A stretch of DNA of 64,000 nucleotides from Algivirga pacifica (lineage in GTDB: Bacteria > Bacteroidota > Bacteroidia > Cytophagales > Flammeovirgaceae), in assembly GCF_039543525.1 (NCBI RefSeq), contig NZ_BAABJX010000009.1:1-64000 (forward strand). The letters run 5' to 3'. The notes below the pieces were generated by a model, which saw only the letters and a program-made list of their open reading frames with translations, had not been told where the DNA came from and searched no databases. Positions 16,403 to 25,580 of this stretch are shown here, one piece after another. The position numbers were made by a program, and so were the translations under genes. Numbering within the stretch: the first letter of the stretch is position 1; each line of letters opens with the position of its first letter.

Positions 16403-17095
16403 ATGATTCAACTCAATAACTTACAAAAAGAATATAAAGGAAAATTAGTATTAGATATTCCTTCTTTAACCCTTGAAAAAGGAGAATTACTGGGCCTTGT
16501 AGGAAATAATGGAGCTGGTAAAACAACACTCTTAAGCTTGGTGTTGGACTTGATTCAGCCATCTCAGGGAGAGGTGCTTTCCAATGGGATAGGAGTGGCG
16601 ATGAGTGAGCATTGGAAAGTATACACTGCGGCTTATCTAGATGAAAATTTTCTGATCACTCACTTGACTCCGATGGAGTACTTGCGATTTGTGGGGCGAT
16701 TACACGACTTAAATAAGGCTGATGTGGAAGCTTTTTTGGAGCGAGAAAAAGGCTTTATGGCAGAGGACTTACTTTATGGAACCACAATGATTCGTGATCT
16801 GTCCAAAGGAAACAAAGTGAAAGTAGGGATACTGTCGGTTCTATTATCTTCTCCAGCGTTATTGGTACTGGATGAGCCTTATGTCAATCTGGATCCTTCT
16901 TCTCAAGCTTGGTTAGTGAAACGGTTGAAGAAAGCCAATGAAGAGGGAACGACGGTATTGCTTTCAAGCCATGACCTGAACCATGTAGCTAAGTTGAGTA
17001 CTCGTATTGTTTTATTGGAAGAAGGTAAGGTGGTAGAAGACATGCAGACTGACGACCATCTGTTAGATCGTTTGGAGCAGTATTTTAATGTGTGA
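16403..17095 (+). CDS. ABC transporter ATP-binding protein (partner of DUF5687 permease)
   Basis: A 230-residue ATPase of the ABC-2 drug/lipid exporter class. Walker A is GNNGAGKT (34-41), Walker B LLVLDE (153-158), and the switch histidine lies in SSHDLNH. The signature motif is degenerate, LSKGN instead of LSGGQ (133-137), a variation common in single-gene exporter ATPases of this class. The Q-loop region lacks a clear glutamine. It is translated directly after the permease (5-bp gap). The two tandem hairpins after its stop may end transcription. Confidence 0.9.
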   Translation: MIQLNNLQKEYKGKLVLDIPSLTLEKGELLGLVGNNGAGKTTLLSLVLDLIQPSQGEVLSNGIGVAMSEHWKVYTAAYLDENFLITHLTPMEYLRFVGRLHDLNKADVEAFLEREKGFMAEDLLYGTTMIRDLSKGNKVKVGILSVLLSSPALLVLDEPYVNLDPSSQAWLVKRLKKANEEGTTVLLSSHDLNHVAKLSTRIVLLEEGKVVEDMQTDDHLLDRLEQYFNV

Positions 17096-17099
17096 AGTA

Positions 17100-17172
17100 A
17101 GGGCGTTCCTTGTGGTCGCCCCGACATATAGTATAGGTAGGTAATAAGTAAGGGCGTCCCTCGTGGTCGCCC
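17100..17172. repeat. Two GGGCG/CGCCC hairpins
   Basis: GGGCGTTCCTTGTGGTCGCCC and a near-identical second copy (GGGCGTCCCTCGTGGTCGCCC without its first base) occupy the ends of this 73-bp segment. Each folds on a GGGCG/CGCCC stem. They lie between the ATPase stop and the convergent gene's stop at 17187. Confidence 0.65.
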
Positions 17173-17186
17173 TCATATTTTCAATA

Positions 17187-17684
17187 TCATGGATTCTCTG
17201 GTGTAGTATCTAAAATCTGGACTCTTGCCTTTTCTTTTTCTATAGGATACTTTTTCCATTTAAAGAAGCGGAGGATAAGATTGGCAGCGATAAACCCAGC
17301 ACCTATGGCGGCATGTTCTCCGGCATCATATTCATTATTGCTGACAGCAGGCTCTATGGCAGCAGATAGGAGGAATCCTAATCCCAATCCCAGGGTACCT
17401 ATTCTTGCGATTTCGATTCCCTTCCGTTTGAAGCGGATTTCCTCAAAGGCGGTGAGGGGAATTTCGGCACCTGATTTACTCATGACCACTGAGGAGTCTT
17501 TTAATGCAAGAATTTCGTCTTCATGTAAAAAATTATCATCTTTTACTTTAAACCATAGTTGATCTCCTTCATATAGTTTAATACGCTTAGCATCATAGCG
17601 ATCGATGGCTAGAAATGTTTGGGCTAATGCTCCTTGCAACGATAAGAATGTCAGTAAAAGTAGAATGTAGAGTGATTTCTGCAT
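17187..17684 (-). CDS. Small exported membrane protein of unknown function
   Basis: A 165-residue protein I do not recognise. It has a signal peptide (1-21, ending GALAQ). A beta-rich segment of about 80 residues contains IKLYEGDQLWFKVKDD and EIPLTAFEEIRFKRKG. Two weakly hydrophobic stretches follow (about 95-112 and 122-142, the second Gly/Ala-rich), and the tail is basic (FFKWKKYPIEKEKA). The beta part resembles small conserved exported proteins of Bacteroidota that set a threshold around a bound group, but no catalytic pattern is visible. It is a single gene convergent with the ABC exporter pair. Confidence 0.7.
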   Translation of the reverse strand: MQKSLYILLLLTFLSLQGALAQTFLAIDRYDAKRIKLYEGDQLWFKVKDDNFLHEDEILALKDSSVVMSKSGAEIPLTAFEEIRFKRKGIEIARIGTLGLGLGFLLSAAIEPAVSNNEYDAGEHAAIGAGFIAANLILRFFKWKKYPIEKEKARVQILDTTPENP

Positions 17685-17869
17685 GAGGTATTAGGTTATG
17701 GATAAGTCAGCGCTGTTTCTGTTTACCGGTTACCATGTATAAACGATAAGCAATAACCGATAAACCTGATTCTTTTCCGTAGACTACGACAGGATTCAAC
17801 TGAAGGCCTATAATATAATATACATAATTCTAAAGGATGCATCCCTAACAAATCTCACCTATTCTCACT

Positions 17870-19867
17870 TTAATCAAACAGCATCCATTTCACACCATAC
17901 TCAAAGCTAAGCGCTTGCCCCATATAATTAGGCGTATCGAAGTAACCACTGAAGCTTCCTTGCAAGATATTGGTGACTTTGAAAAAGGCGTTGGTTCTCC
18001 TGATCTTAAAGTCAAAAAAGAAGTCCAATAAAGGATAGTTTCCAATTTCCTGATCATCTTGCAGATAGAACTGCTGAGTAATAGGAGAGAAGGCATCCGC
18101 GAGATAGGAAGAATTCCAATGCAGGTCAAATCCTGTGGATAGATAGACTTTCTTAAAGTCTTTTTCAAAGGACAGTTGATAGTTAGCAAAGAACTCAGGG
18201 GTTCGGAAAACCTCCTGACTATTATTGTTGGTGTAAATGACTTCTGCAATCTGTCGAATATACCATAAGGTAAAGTCTGTTTTAGCACCAAATCTTTGAT
18301 AGTTGAGTAGTTCGTTATAAACCTCTGGACGCATATCTTGCTGGAAGTAAGTGTAGTCATTAATAAGGTTTACCTCTCCAAAGATTTCTACATATCCTTT
18401 TTTCCATGGGAAGCGAGGAGCGACATAGATGCGAGAACTTTCCGTATTTCCAAAATCATTTCTCCAACTGAAAAATGGGCTGATAAATTGTTTTCTAACA
18501 ATATCCTGGGTGTAGTTATATTGAGCCGCATAGGCATACAAGAAGTTGGCTTTTACACTGGCCTTGGCTTGAAAAGCATTGTTGTTGCCCAACTCTTTTT
18601 CGGCAGAAATATTAATCTGGTAACGATCGTTTTTAGCAGGAACTAATGACAACTGCCCCCCTACGAAGAGTTGTCCATCAATATTGACGGGTTGAGTATA
18701 GACTCCAGAGTGTTCTTGTCGGGCTTTCTGAAAACGATGACGGGCGTAAGCTGCCCAGAAAAAATCACCCTTTCTACCTTTGGCTCCCGCTTGGTTTTCA
18801 TAATAGTTCATGCGGTAGGTGTAGGAGGCCGTATCGGGAAAGAAGTTGGTAGCTTCCTCTGTCCCAGTTTCTACACCGATAAAAGGAGCGTAGTAATCAA
18901 GGTTGGTATTGGGAGAATTGTCCTGATACCTTAGGAGCTGGTCAGAGGTCTTGAACTTATGAAATACCTGCAAGCTAGCAGAGTCAGCAATAGCATATTG
19001 ATGGTAAAGCTGGAAGTTATACTCTCGTTTATCTGATCGTGTAGTACTTTGGTTAAGATTATTCTCTAAACGATTCAATACCCGGTAAAGGTCTGTAAAC
19101 TCAAAATCTTCTACGCTACCCGCCACATTTACTTTGAGCGTGGAGTCGATACTGATTCCCCCTGTTTCAGGGCCATTATGCAATGCTTGTTTGTAATAGG
19201 CAAAGAGCTTATACTTTTGATTAGGAGTTTCATATCGAGTAGTCATTTGAAATTGATTCAACACCTGATCAAATAGATACGATTGTATAACATCTTCCCC
19301 TTGCAATAGCCAGCCAGAACGTATTTCCAAACGGGCACTGAAATCCCACCAAGGGGTAAGGTTACGGGCAAAAAGCACATCAATCATGGAACGGCGATCT
19401 CCACCTATAACAGCATTCCAAACGGATACGGGAGTGAACGCATTGAAGAAACGAATATCTTTTTCCTGATACCAATAATGTGGGCGATAGGCGTCAAAAC
19501 CTATACGTTCTCCAATGTCATCAGGCAATTGATACCATAGGTAACGGGCAGGGCTGGCATTGTTGGCGGTATACTGCAGTTTCCAGTCATGTTTGTCCCT
19601 TACATTGTAACGGTGTGTGTTGTGTAATGTACTGTCCAGATAATGTTCTGTCCATTTAATCTCATAGACATCTTTTAAGGTAAGGTACCTGGAAGTGTGT
19701 GGACCATATTTCCAAGTGGTATCCTTTTCTAGAGTGATGCCTTCTTTATTAGGCTCAATCTTTTTCGTAGTATCTTGTTTAGCTTCCTCTAGAAAATCAT
19801 TTTGAGCAAAAACAGATGTGGTAAAGATTGTCAGTAATGAAAAAAAAAGTAATAGACGTATACGCAT
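17870..19867 (-). CDS. Putative outer-membrane porin, Porin_10 family
   Basis: A 665-residue exported barrel. ATG 19867 is preferred to the in-frame TTG at 19882; the signal peptide then spans 1-21 (SVFAQ). A short acidic linker (EEAKQDTTKKIEPNKE) precedes the conserved Porin_10 opening, TSRYLTLKDVYEI and a block about a cross-membrane ring (WYQEKDIRFFNAFTPVSVW). Many amphipathic strands follow, and the protein ends in MLFD. Family members are large, Bacteroidota-specific barrels often annotated only as putative porin. Downstream is a short intergenic gap and the convergent-side small membrane protein; no operon partner is evident. Confidence 0.8.
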   Translation of the reverse strand: MRIRLLLFFSLLTIFTTSVFAQNDFLEEAKQDTTKKIEPNKEGITLEKDTTWKYGPHTSRYLTLKDVYEIKWTEHYLDSTLHNTHRYNVRDKHDWKLQYTANNASPARYLWYQLPDDIGERIGFDAYRPHYWYQEKDIRFFNAFTPVSVWNAVIGGDRRSMIDVLFARNLTPWWDFSARLEIRSGWLLQGEDVIQSYLFDQVLNQFQMTTRYETPNQKYKLFAYYKQALHNGPETGGISIDSTLKVNVAGSVEDFEFTDLYRVLNRLENNLNQSTTRSDKREYNFQLYHQYAIADSASLQVFHKFKTSDQLLRYQDNSPNTNLDYYAPFIGVETGTEEATNFFPDTASYTYRMNYYENQAGAKGRKGDFFWAAYARHRFQKARQEHSGVYTQPVNIDGQLFVGGQLSLVPAKNDRYQINISAEKELGNNNAFQAKASVKANFLYAYAAQYNYTQDIVRKQFISPFFSWRNDFGNTESSRIYVAPRFPWKKGYVEIFGEVNLINDYTYFQQDMRPEVYNELLNYQRFGAKTDFTLWYIRQIAEVIYTNNNSQEVFRTPEFFANYQLSFEKDFKKVYLSTGFDLHWNSSYLADAFSPITQQFYLQDDQEIGNYPLLDFFFDFKIRRTNAFFKVTNILQGSFSGYFDTPNYMGQALSFEYGVKWMLFD

Positions 19868-19967
19868 CCTGATCGGTTTCAATTCAATTTTAGCTTTCGG
19901 TAAAATTACGTCTATCCAAGGGATATATAAAAGAAGTTGATTATTTAATATTGGTTAAAAAAGTAAG

Positions 19968-20294
19968 ATGAGTCATCCCATATTAACATTTAGGGGGTGA
20001 CTCATCTTTTTTTGTTTAAAAAGTACCTTTATATATTTAAAAACGGCCTTGAAGAATTGCCGTCAAAATTTTTAATTGTAAGAGCGTTAAGAAAATTCCA
20101 TTGTTTGAGCGTAGCGAGTTTGGAATTTTTAGCTTTTGCGATTAAAAATTAGGCAAATTCTTCAAAGCCTTGATTTTTTTGCTTCGTTTTTTCATCAAGG
20201 AAAAAATGAAGAAGCTCATAAAAGGCTTGTTAGATAGCTGTAAAGTGATGAACTTTCAGAAAACTAAGCCATTTGTTAATATGGGATGATTCAT
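19968..20294. mobile_element. MITE-like element, copy 1 (327 bp)
   Basis: It begins ATGAGTCATCCCATATTAAC and ends with the near-exact inverse. The internal body contains a long hairpin ending in AATTAGGCAAATTCTTCAAAG and a segment with CATCAAGGAAAAAATGAAG. Compared with copy 2 it carries about 62 extra bases inside the internal palindrome. The left end also folds as GATGAGTCA...TGACTCATC followed by a T-run, a good terminator on the plus strand. No transposase is encoded. It fills most of the 19868-20315 gap, downstream of the T9SS gene. Confidence 0.75.
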
Positions 20295-20297
20295 GTT

Positions 20298-20312
20298 AGA
20301 GCTTGTTTGGAA
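20298..20312. repeat. Isolated end of the AGAGCTTGTTTGGAA family
   Basis: An exact 15-base copy of the left terminus of palindromic elements A and B lies between the MITE-like copy and the stop codon of the T9SS gene (3 bp away). No matching right end is found nearby. Confidence 0.7.
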
Positions 20313-20315
20313 TAA

Positions 20316-22316
20316 TTACTCTTTGATTATTTTTTTGACTACACTTTCTTCATCTGTAGAAATGATAAGTAAATAAATCCCTTGCTTATACTCATTAAAA
20401 GGGAGAGCATATTTGAAACCTCCAGACCATTTCCCAAACTGTTTTTCAAAAAGTATTTGTCCTGTCATGCTACTGATAGCTAAAGATAGCGTCGAGGTGG
20501 TTTTCAATGGAACCTGTATGATTACCTTATCTGTAATAGGATTGGGATAAATGGATACTTTTTGTTTGGGGAACTGTTCTGTAGAAGTGAAAACAGAATT
20601 GACAATTATGGTATTTGTACTTTCTGTAGCTTCATAGGCCTCATTTCCTTCTGAATAGAGACGAAGAGTGATATCACCGATTTGCTGAATCTTTAGTATC
20701 GAGTCTTCTAAGGTGGCATTACCTTCTGTCACTTCATAGAAGATTGCTAGCCCTGCATCTGTTTTTAAAGAGGGAAGTACCATTGAAGTGTTGGCTTGTG
20801 CTTCTTCGATTCCAATATTGCTTGAGATACTGTCTTGGCGTTTGATAATGCTAAATGTCATAGAGTCTATAGCACTCCAATATTCAGCAGTCTCATGTTG
20901 AACGGCTTTGATTTTTACTTGTCCAATAGCGTTAGGAGCTAGGGTAACGATGTTACTGTCCAATGAGATAAGGTCTTCTCCCTCTTCTATAAACCAGTTG
21001 ATATTACCATTACTATTCGTTGCTGCACTCAACTCAAACGGATCACTATTGACCAGTACTTCCTCTACTTCATTGATAGCAAGTTTAGTGATATTTTTAC
21101 CATCAGCAAATAGCCATTCCAGGGCCCACTGTGTTTGAGAGGTGGTATTGTTTTTAATCCACTTAATAAGGTAGGCGTTTCCATAGGTTACCTCAAGGTT
21201 GAGGTAATCTTGTTTAGCGTCGTCATGTAGGTAAACCTTGGAGGCAATTAATTCCCCATCACATTCCTGGTAAACCTCAACTTTAGTGTTTTCATCGGTA
21301 TGCTCCATCGGGTATAAGGCAATAGTTCCTTCCATGTTTGCTGTAAAGGAATACCATTGTTCAGATCCATGGGTTTCATGAGTTCCTGCAGTAATAGGAT
21401 CTGCTGTAGCGCAATCATTTGCTACGACCGTTATTCCAAAGCCTGCCATTGACATGTTGAAGTAATCAGTATCAGGGGATACAATACGAAGTTCTACAAC
21501 ACCGATTTTGTCAAAAGTAAGGCTATCACCTTCCAAGGTAGCAACGGTGCTATCTTGTAAAGAATATTCTATAGGTGCATCACTGTTTGATGTAGCCTCT
21601 AGTCGTATAGCGCTGCCTTTTACGACTTTTGTTGGTATAAGACTATAGTTAAGGTTATGATACATTTTACCTTGTTCAATATACCAGGTGGTGGATTCAT
21701 CTTCAGCATTGTTTTGTATCCACTGAATCTTGATTGTTTCTCCAGTTTGTAGGTCAAGAGCTGTAATGAGCCAAGGACCGGATACATTGCCTTCAGCGAT
21801 CAAGTTTCCATCGCAAGCATCATATATGTTTAAGGCACCAGTGGTGTCTCTTTTTCCAATAGTAACTTGTCCGTCTTGTGTTGCTGTATAGTGAAACCAT
21901 TGTTCACTACCAAAGGCATTGTAAGAGGTAGAAGGAGAGTCGTAATATTTTTTTTCCTGTATAGTAACTTCTATACTGCTGTCACATGTACGACTGATAT
22001 CTCCAGTTTGGTGTGATAGATAGACCCAGTCACTGTCATTGTTTTTTATTCTGATATAATATAATGTGTTGGGAGTAAGGTCTGATATGGTGAGACTATC
22101 ACTATATCCTTGGTATGTTATTGTATACCTTGTAGGATCAGTGGAATATGAAAGGTGTATAGTTGTTCCAGAAGTGTCTTCCCAATGAATGGTGAAACGA
22201 TCATAAGATACATCTGATACGGTAATATTATAGGGAGGAGCAGCCGTTTGAGCATGGACTGTCGTAAGACTTAAGAATAGGTTTGTTAATACTAAAAGTA
22301 GTAGTGTTTTTTTCAT
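20316..22316 (-). CDS. T9SS-exported multidomain surface protein
   Basis: A 666-residue secreted protein. It has a signal peptide (1-23, VHAQ) and a fibronectin type III domain (about 28-105, ending LTPNTLYYIRIKN). Two related PPC-like modules follow: about 112-215 with FGSEQWFHYTATQDGQVTI, and about 300-405 with HGSEQWYSFTANMEGTIAL. Interleaved are Ig-like modules containing ATNSD/ATNSNG and a buried LDSNIVTLAPNAIGQVKIKA. The C-terminal T9SS type A sorting domain (about 585-666) has the YPNP start and QGIYLLII...VKKIIKE end. No catalytic residues are seen; adhesion or carbohydrate/surface binding is likely. The gene is flanked by two direct copies of a MITE-like element. Confidence 0.85.
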   Translation of the reverse strand: MKKTLLLLVLTNLFLSLTTVHAQTAAPPYNITVSDVSYDRFTIHWEDTSGTTIHLSYSTDPTRYTITYQGYSDSLTISDLTPNTLYYIRIKNNDSDWVYLSHQTGDISRTCDSSIEVTIQEKKYYDSPSTSYNAFGSEQWFHYTATQDGQVTIGKRDTTGALNIYDACDGNLIAEGNVSGPWLITALDLQTGETIKIQWIQNNAEDESTTWYIEQGKMYHNLNYSLIPTKVVKGSAIRLEATSNSDAPIEYSLQDSTVATLEGDSLTFDKIGVVELRIVSPDTDYFNMSMAGFGITVVANDCATADPITAGTHETHGSEQWYSFTANMEGTIALYPMEHTDENTKVEVYQECDGELIASKVYLHDDAKQDYLNLEVTYGNAYLIKWIKNNTTSQTQWALEWLFADGKNITKLAINEVEEVLVNSDPFELSAATNSNGNINWFIEEGEDLISLDSNIVTLAPNAIGQVKIKAVQHETAEYWSAIDSMTFSIIKRQDSISSNIGIEEAQANTSMVLPSLKTDAGLAIFYEVTEGNATLEDSILKIQQIGDITLRLYSEGNEAYEATESTNTIIVNSVFTSTEQFPKQKVSIYPNPITDKVIIQVPLKTTSTLSLAISSMTGQILFEKQFGKWSGGFKYALPFNEYKQGIYLLIISTDEESVVKKIIKE

Positions 22317-22462
22317 GGTAAAAAGGGGGTATAATAAAAATATTTCCGAGTAGAGAATTTGAAAATAGCTTTGATTGCATTAAAAAAATGAAAGTAGCAT
22401 TTCAAATGCTCAAAACTATCTATTGATAGACGATTAGACAATATTTTTTACAAAAAAATAAA

Positions 22463-22727
22463 ATGAGTCATCCCATATTAACATTGAAGGAATGACTCAT
22501 TTTTTTGTTTAAAGATTGCCTTTATATATCTAAAAATGGCCTTGAAGAATTTGCCTAATTTTTAGCTTTTGCGATTAAAAATTAGGCAAATTCTTCAAAG
22601 CCTTGATTTTTTTGCTTCGTTTTTTCATCAAGGAAAAAATGAAGAAGCTCATAAAGGGCTTGTAAGATAGCTATAAAGTGATGAATTTTCAGAAAGCTAA
22701 GCCATTTGTTAATGTGGGATGATTCAT
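22463..22727. mobile_element. MITE-like element, copy 2 (265 bp)
   Basis: Same ends and same orientation as copy 1 at 19968-20294, differing mainly by lacking about 62 bp from the internal palindrome. Its inner stem (GAAGAATTTGCCTAATTTTT and complement) is almost perfect around TAGCTTTTGCGAT. It lies 32 bp beyond the stop of the DUF5916 gene and upstream of the T9SS gene. The remaining 140 bp of the 22317-22759 gap is A/T-rich leader without a clear promoter. Confidence 0.75.
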
Positions 22728-22759
22728 GTTTATTCAAATAATATGAACCTAAAGAAGTT

Positions 22760-25243
22760 CTAAATATATTCCTTCAAGAAGCGTTTGCTTTTTTGATAAT
22801 CCAGCAAGTAGCTAACCCTCACCGATAAGCTATTGAGCTGAGGAGCGGTAAGTGTTTGGTTCAGGTTATCCATAAAAGTAATGTTAGCCTGATCGTTGCT
22901 AGTGTAAATCTGGTTCTTCCAAACCACAGATACAAAGCTGGAAGAAGTGAACTCCCAACGATAAGTCAATTCAATATTGAATGCATTAAAGTTGACGTCA
23001 TGCATTTCATTACCTTCTTCGTCAAGATCATTGTAGATGATGTCGTTCAATAATCCTGTTTCCTTGTCTAGATCGTAGTACTCATCATAAGCAGCAGTAC
23101 TCCAGTAATGTCTTAGACGGAAATCTAACCCCATTTTACTGCTGAATGCATAATTTGCATTAATGGTATTTGTAATCTGTCTTACATCTCTACGACCATA
23201 CACCACATTGGAGACCTCATCGCTCTCGTCATATAAGGTGTTGACATATCCTTGTTCGTTTCTGAGTAATTTTACATCTGAATTCAGCGACATATTGAAC
23301 TGATCCGTAAAGCGGAAACTAGGATTGATGCTGATTCCATTATCGATTTGTCCTCTGCTAGGGCGAGTCCACGCCCATAATTCAGCATTAAAAGCAAAAC
23401 GCTTACGATAGTCAGAAGCAATCCAGCCACCTGCAGCGGCAGATCGTTCTCTTAAGAAGAAATAGCCATCGTTTCTAGGGTCAAAGAAGTCTTTGCCTTG
23501 CATAGGCATAAAGTTAGAGAACATCCCTGCTTGCCAGAAGTTCTTGAATTGTGCATTGGCATTCAAGTTGAAATTCATTTGGGCAAACTGAATCGATTCA
23601 TACAGGTTCTGAATGTTGGTATTCAGTCGAATACGAGCATTATTGAAAATGCCGAATGGTTTAAACTTTTGGTATTGTACATGTCCTCCATAAGTAAACT
23701 CGTTATTGGCACGCATAAAGCCCATATCGTTAGGGTTATACGTATCTGATTCGACGTTTAAGAATGTACGATACTGCCAGTTGCCACTAATCTTAGCGAG
23801 AGAAAGAAACGTTTTGTATCCTTTTTCTATATCATTAAAATCCGTTTCCTGATTACGCTCACTGATATAACTCATAGCTGCCATACCTTGTACCTGATAG
23901 GTATTGCTCTTGTCGGAGAACTTAAAGTCCGTTCCCGTTACATTGGCCATTCTACCGTACGTACCACGATAGACATTGGTATTAATGAAAGCGATATTGG
24001 AGTTGTTTTTTAAGTTCTGCTCGAAAACAACCGTATTGAAGTTGGTTAAAGGATCTACTAATACCTTACGTTGTTCTCCTGATAACGTATCTGTCAGGAG
24101 TGCATGCGTACGGTCCGTTACGGCATTGAATAAGCCAATACCTAATCCCTTAGAAGTACGTCCACTAAGCTTGGTAGCGTTGATCAAAGGAGCGTCAGAA
24201 GGAGCTGACGTTACTTCTTCGTTTTCGTTGACATCATACCCTCCGAAGCTACTTCCGACACGACGGGAGTAGAATAAGCCATTGCGGTTGAATAACTCTG
24301 TACCTTCCGTAAAGAAAGCACGGTTTTCATCAAAACGTACCTCAAAGGCGGATAAGTTAAGGACTTGGTTATCGGCCCTTACTTGCCCAAAATCTGGAAT
24401 AAGTGTCATGTCCAGGGTGAAACTTTCATTCAGACCTAGCTTAAGGTCCATACCCGCAGTGGTATTGATTGCGCCCTCTCCACTTTCTCCATCGTGGTTG
24501 TAGTACGTAGAGACATATGGAGATAAGCTAAGACGTAGAGGAGGTTTGATATTTTCAATTCCATTCAACTTTCCCATTTGACTTAGGTAACCTTGTACAG
24601 AGGCATCTACAAAAGACCAGTTAGCTTCTTCGTTATAACGTTTACTTACCCTGTAGAAGTTAATCCCCCAAGTATGGATATCTTTTTTAGGGAAACGAAG
24701 GGATACATACGGAATCTCAAATTCTGCAACCCAGCCTTGCTCATCAATACTCACCTGGCTTTTCCATAAAGCATTCCAGCTCGGATCTGGATCACTCTCA
24801 TTGGTAGAGGTGAAGTCTGACTGAACGCCGGATACCGTGGTCATAAAGCCCATGGCATTTTGCTGTTTATTGTAGGTGTCGAACATAATGCCTATAGCAT
24901 CGGCATTATCATAGAAGCTATCCCTAAAACCAGACTGTCTCGGAATACTGTCAGGGTTGGGGTCATACATTCTAACTCCTACATAGATGGCATCATCATC
25001 ATATAGGATACGAATTGCAGAGCTTACGCGTGATTCTTCTCCGTTGTTGGGGGTGGTCTGTACGAACTTACCTTCAAAGCCCCATGGATGTTTTGTCCAC
25101 GCTTCTTCATCGAGTTTACCATCGATGGTGGGACGGACTGTGGTGCGCTCAGCCTTGAGATTACGTGGAGCCTTGAATGATTGTGCAGTACTAATGGTAA
25201 GTGCACAACAAAGACACAGTAATAAGGAAATTACTTTTTGCAT
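22760..25243 (-). CDS. DUF5916 outer-membrane protein with CBM9-like domain
   Basis: An 827-residue exported protein. It has a signal peptide (1-20, ISTAQ) and a family 9-type carbohydrate-binding-like domain (about 38-215: PTIDGKLDEEAWTKH, then IYVGVRMYDPNPDSIP and WVAEFEIPYVSLRFP). From about 235 a large DUF5916 barrel begins with SPYVSTYYNHDGE and contains the family block FDENRAFFTEGTELFNRNG. Family members are outer-membrane proteins of unknown, possibly polysaccharide- or protease-related, role. The CBM9 fold suggests glycan contact at the cell surface or periplasm, by homology only. A monocistronic gene with a MITE-like element at its 3' end. Confidence 0.85.
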   Translation of the reverse strand: MQKVISLLLCLCCALTISTAQSFKAPRNLKAERTTVRPTIDGKLDEEAWTKHPWGFEGKFVQTTPNNGEESRVSSAIRILYDDDAIYVGVRMYDPNPDSIPRQSGFRDSFYDNADAIGIMFDTYNKQQNAMGFMTTVSGVQSDFTSTNESDPDPSWNALWKSQVSIDEQGWVAEFEIPYVSLRFPKKDIHTWGINFYRVSKRYNEEANWSFVDASVQGYLSQMGKLNGIENIKPPLRLSLSPYVSTYYNHDGESGEGAINTTAGMDLKLGLNESFTLDMTLIPDFGQVRADNQVLNLSAFEVRFDENRAFFTEGTELFNRNGLFYSRRVGSSFGGYDVNENEEVTSAPSDAPLINATKLSGRTSKGLGIGLFNAVTDRTHALLTDTLSGEQRKVLVDPLTNFNTVVFEQNLKNNSNIAFINTNVYRGTYGRMANVTGTDFKFSDKSNTYQVQGMAAMSYISERNQETDFNDIEKGYKTFLSLAKISGNWQYRTFLNVESDTYNPNDMGFMRANNEFTYGGHVQYQKFKPFGIFNNARIRLNTNIQNLYESIQFAQMNFNLNANAQFKNFWQAGMFSNFMPMQGKDFFDPRNDGYFFLRERSAAAGGWIASDYRKRFAFNAELWAWTRPSRGQIDNGISINPSFRFTDQFNMSLNSDVKLLRNEQGYVNTLYDESDEVSNVVYGRRDVRQITNTINANYAFSSKMGLDFRLRHYWSTAAYDEYYDLDKETGLLNDIIYNDLDEEGNEMHDVNFNAFNIELTYRWEFTSSSFVSVVWKNQIYTSNDQANITFMDNLNQTLTAPQLNSLSVRVSYLLDYQKSKRFLKEYI

Positions 25244-25467
25244 GTTAATAATTGTTCAGTTTTTGACACTAACTGCTTAAGAGTTGGATTGGACCACATC
25301 CTATGCAGCGATTCGATTTGTTAATCACAGGTTGAAAAAATCCTCATGTTCAGGTAAATCAAAAGAGTAGATTTCCTTCTTCATCTCTCCCTTATACGGG
25401 GGATTGTAGGGATTTGGTTAGCAAACTTGGTGAAAAGTTTTGAAAAAGTACATTTATGAAAAAAAAT

Positions 25468-25511
25468 AACCCTCCATCGTTAATGTGGAATTCATTAACA
25501 AATGGAAGGTT
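25468..25511 (-). terminator. Terminator after adenine deaminase gene
   Basis: A stem of about 18 bp (25468-25485 with 25493-25511) around TGGAATT is followed on the minus strand by TTATTTTTTTT. It lies 70 bp past the ade stop. The rest of the 25244-25580 gap is A/T-rich leader of the DUF5916 gene with no other recognisable site. Confidence 0.8.
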
Positions 25512-25580
25512 GGTTGTGTTTTTTATCTAATATTATCCTTAATATTTAATAATATTTTAAAATATATCTAAAAAATTGAA

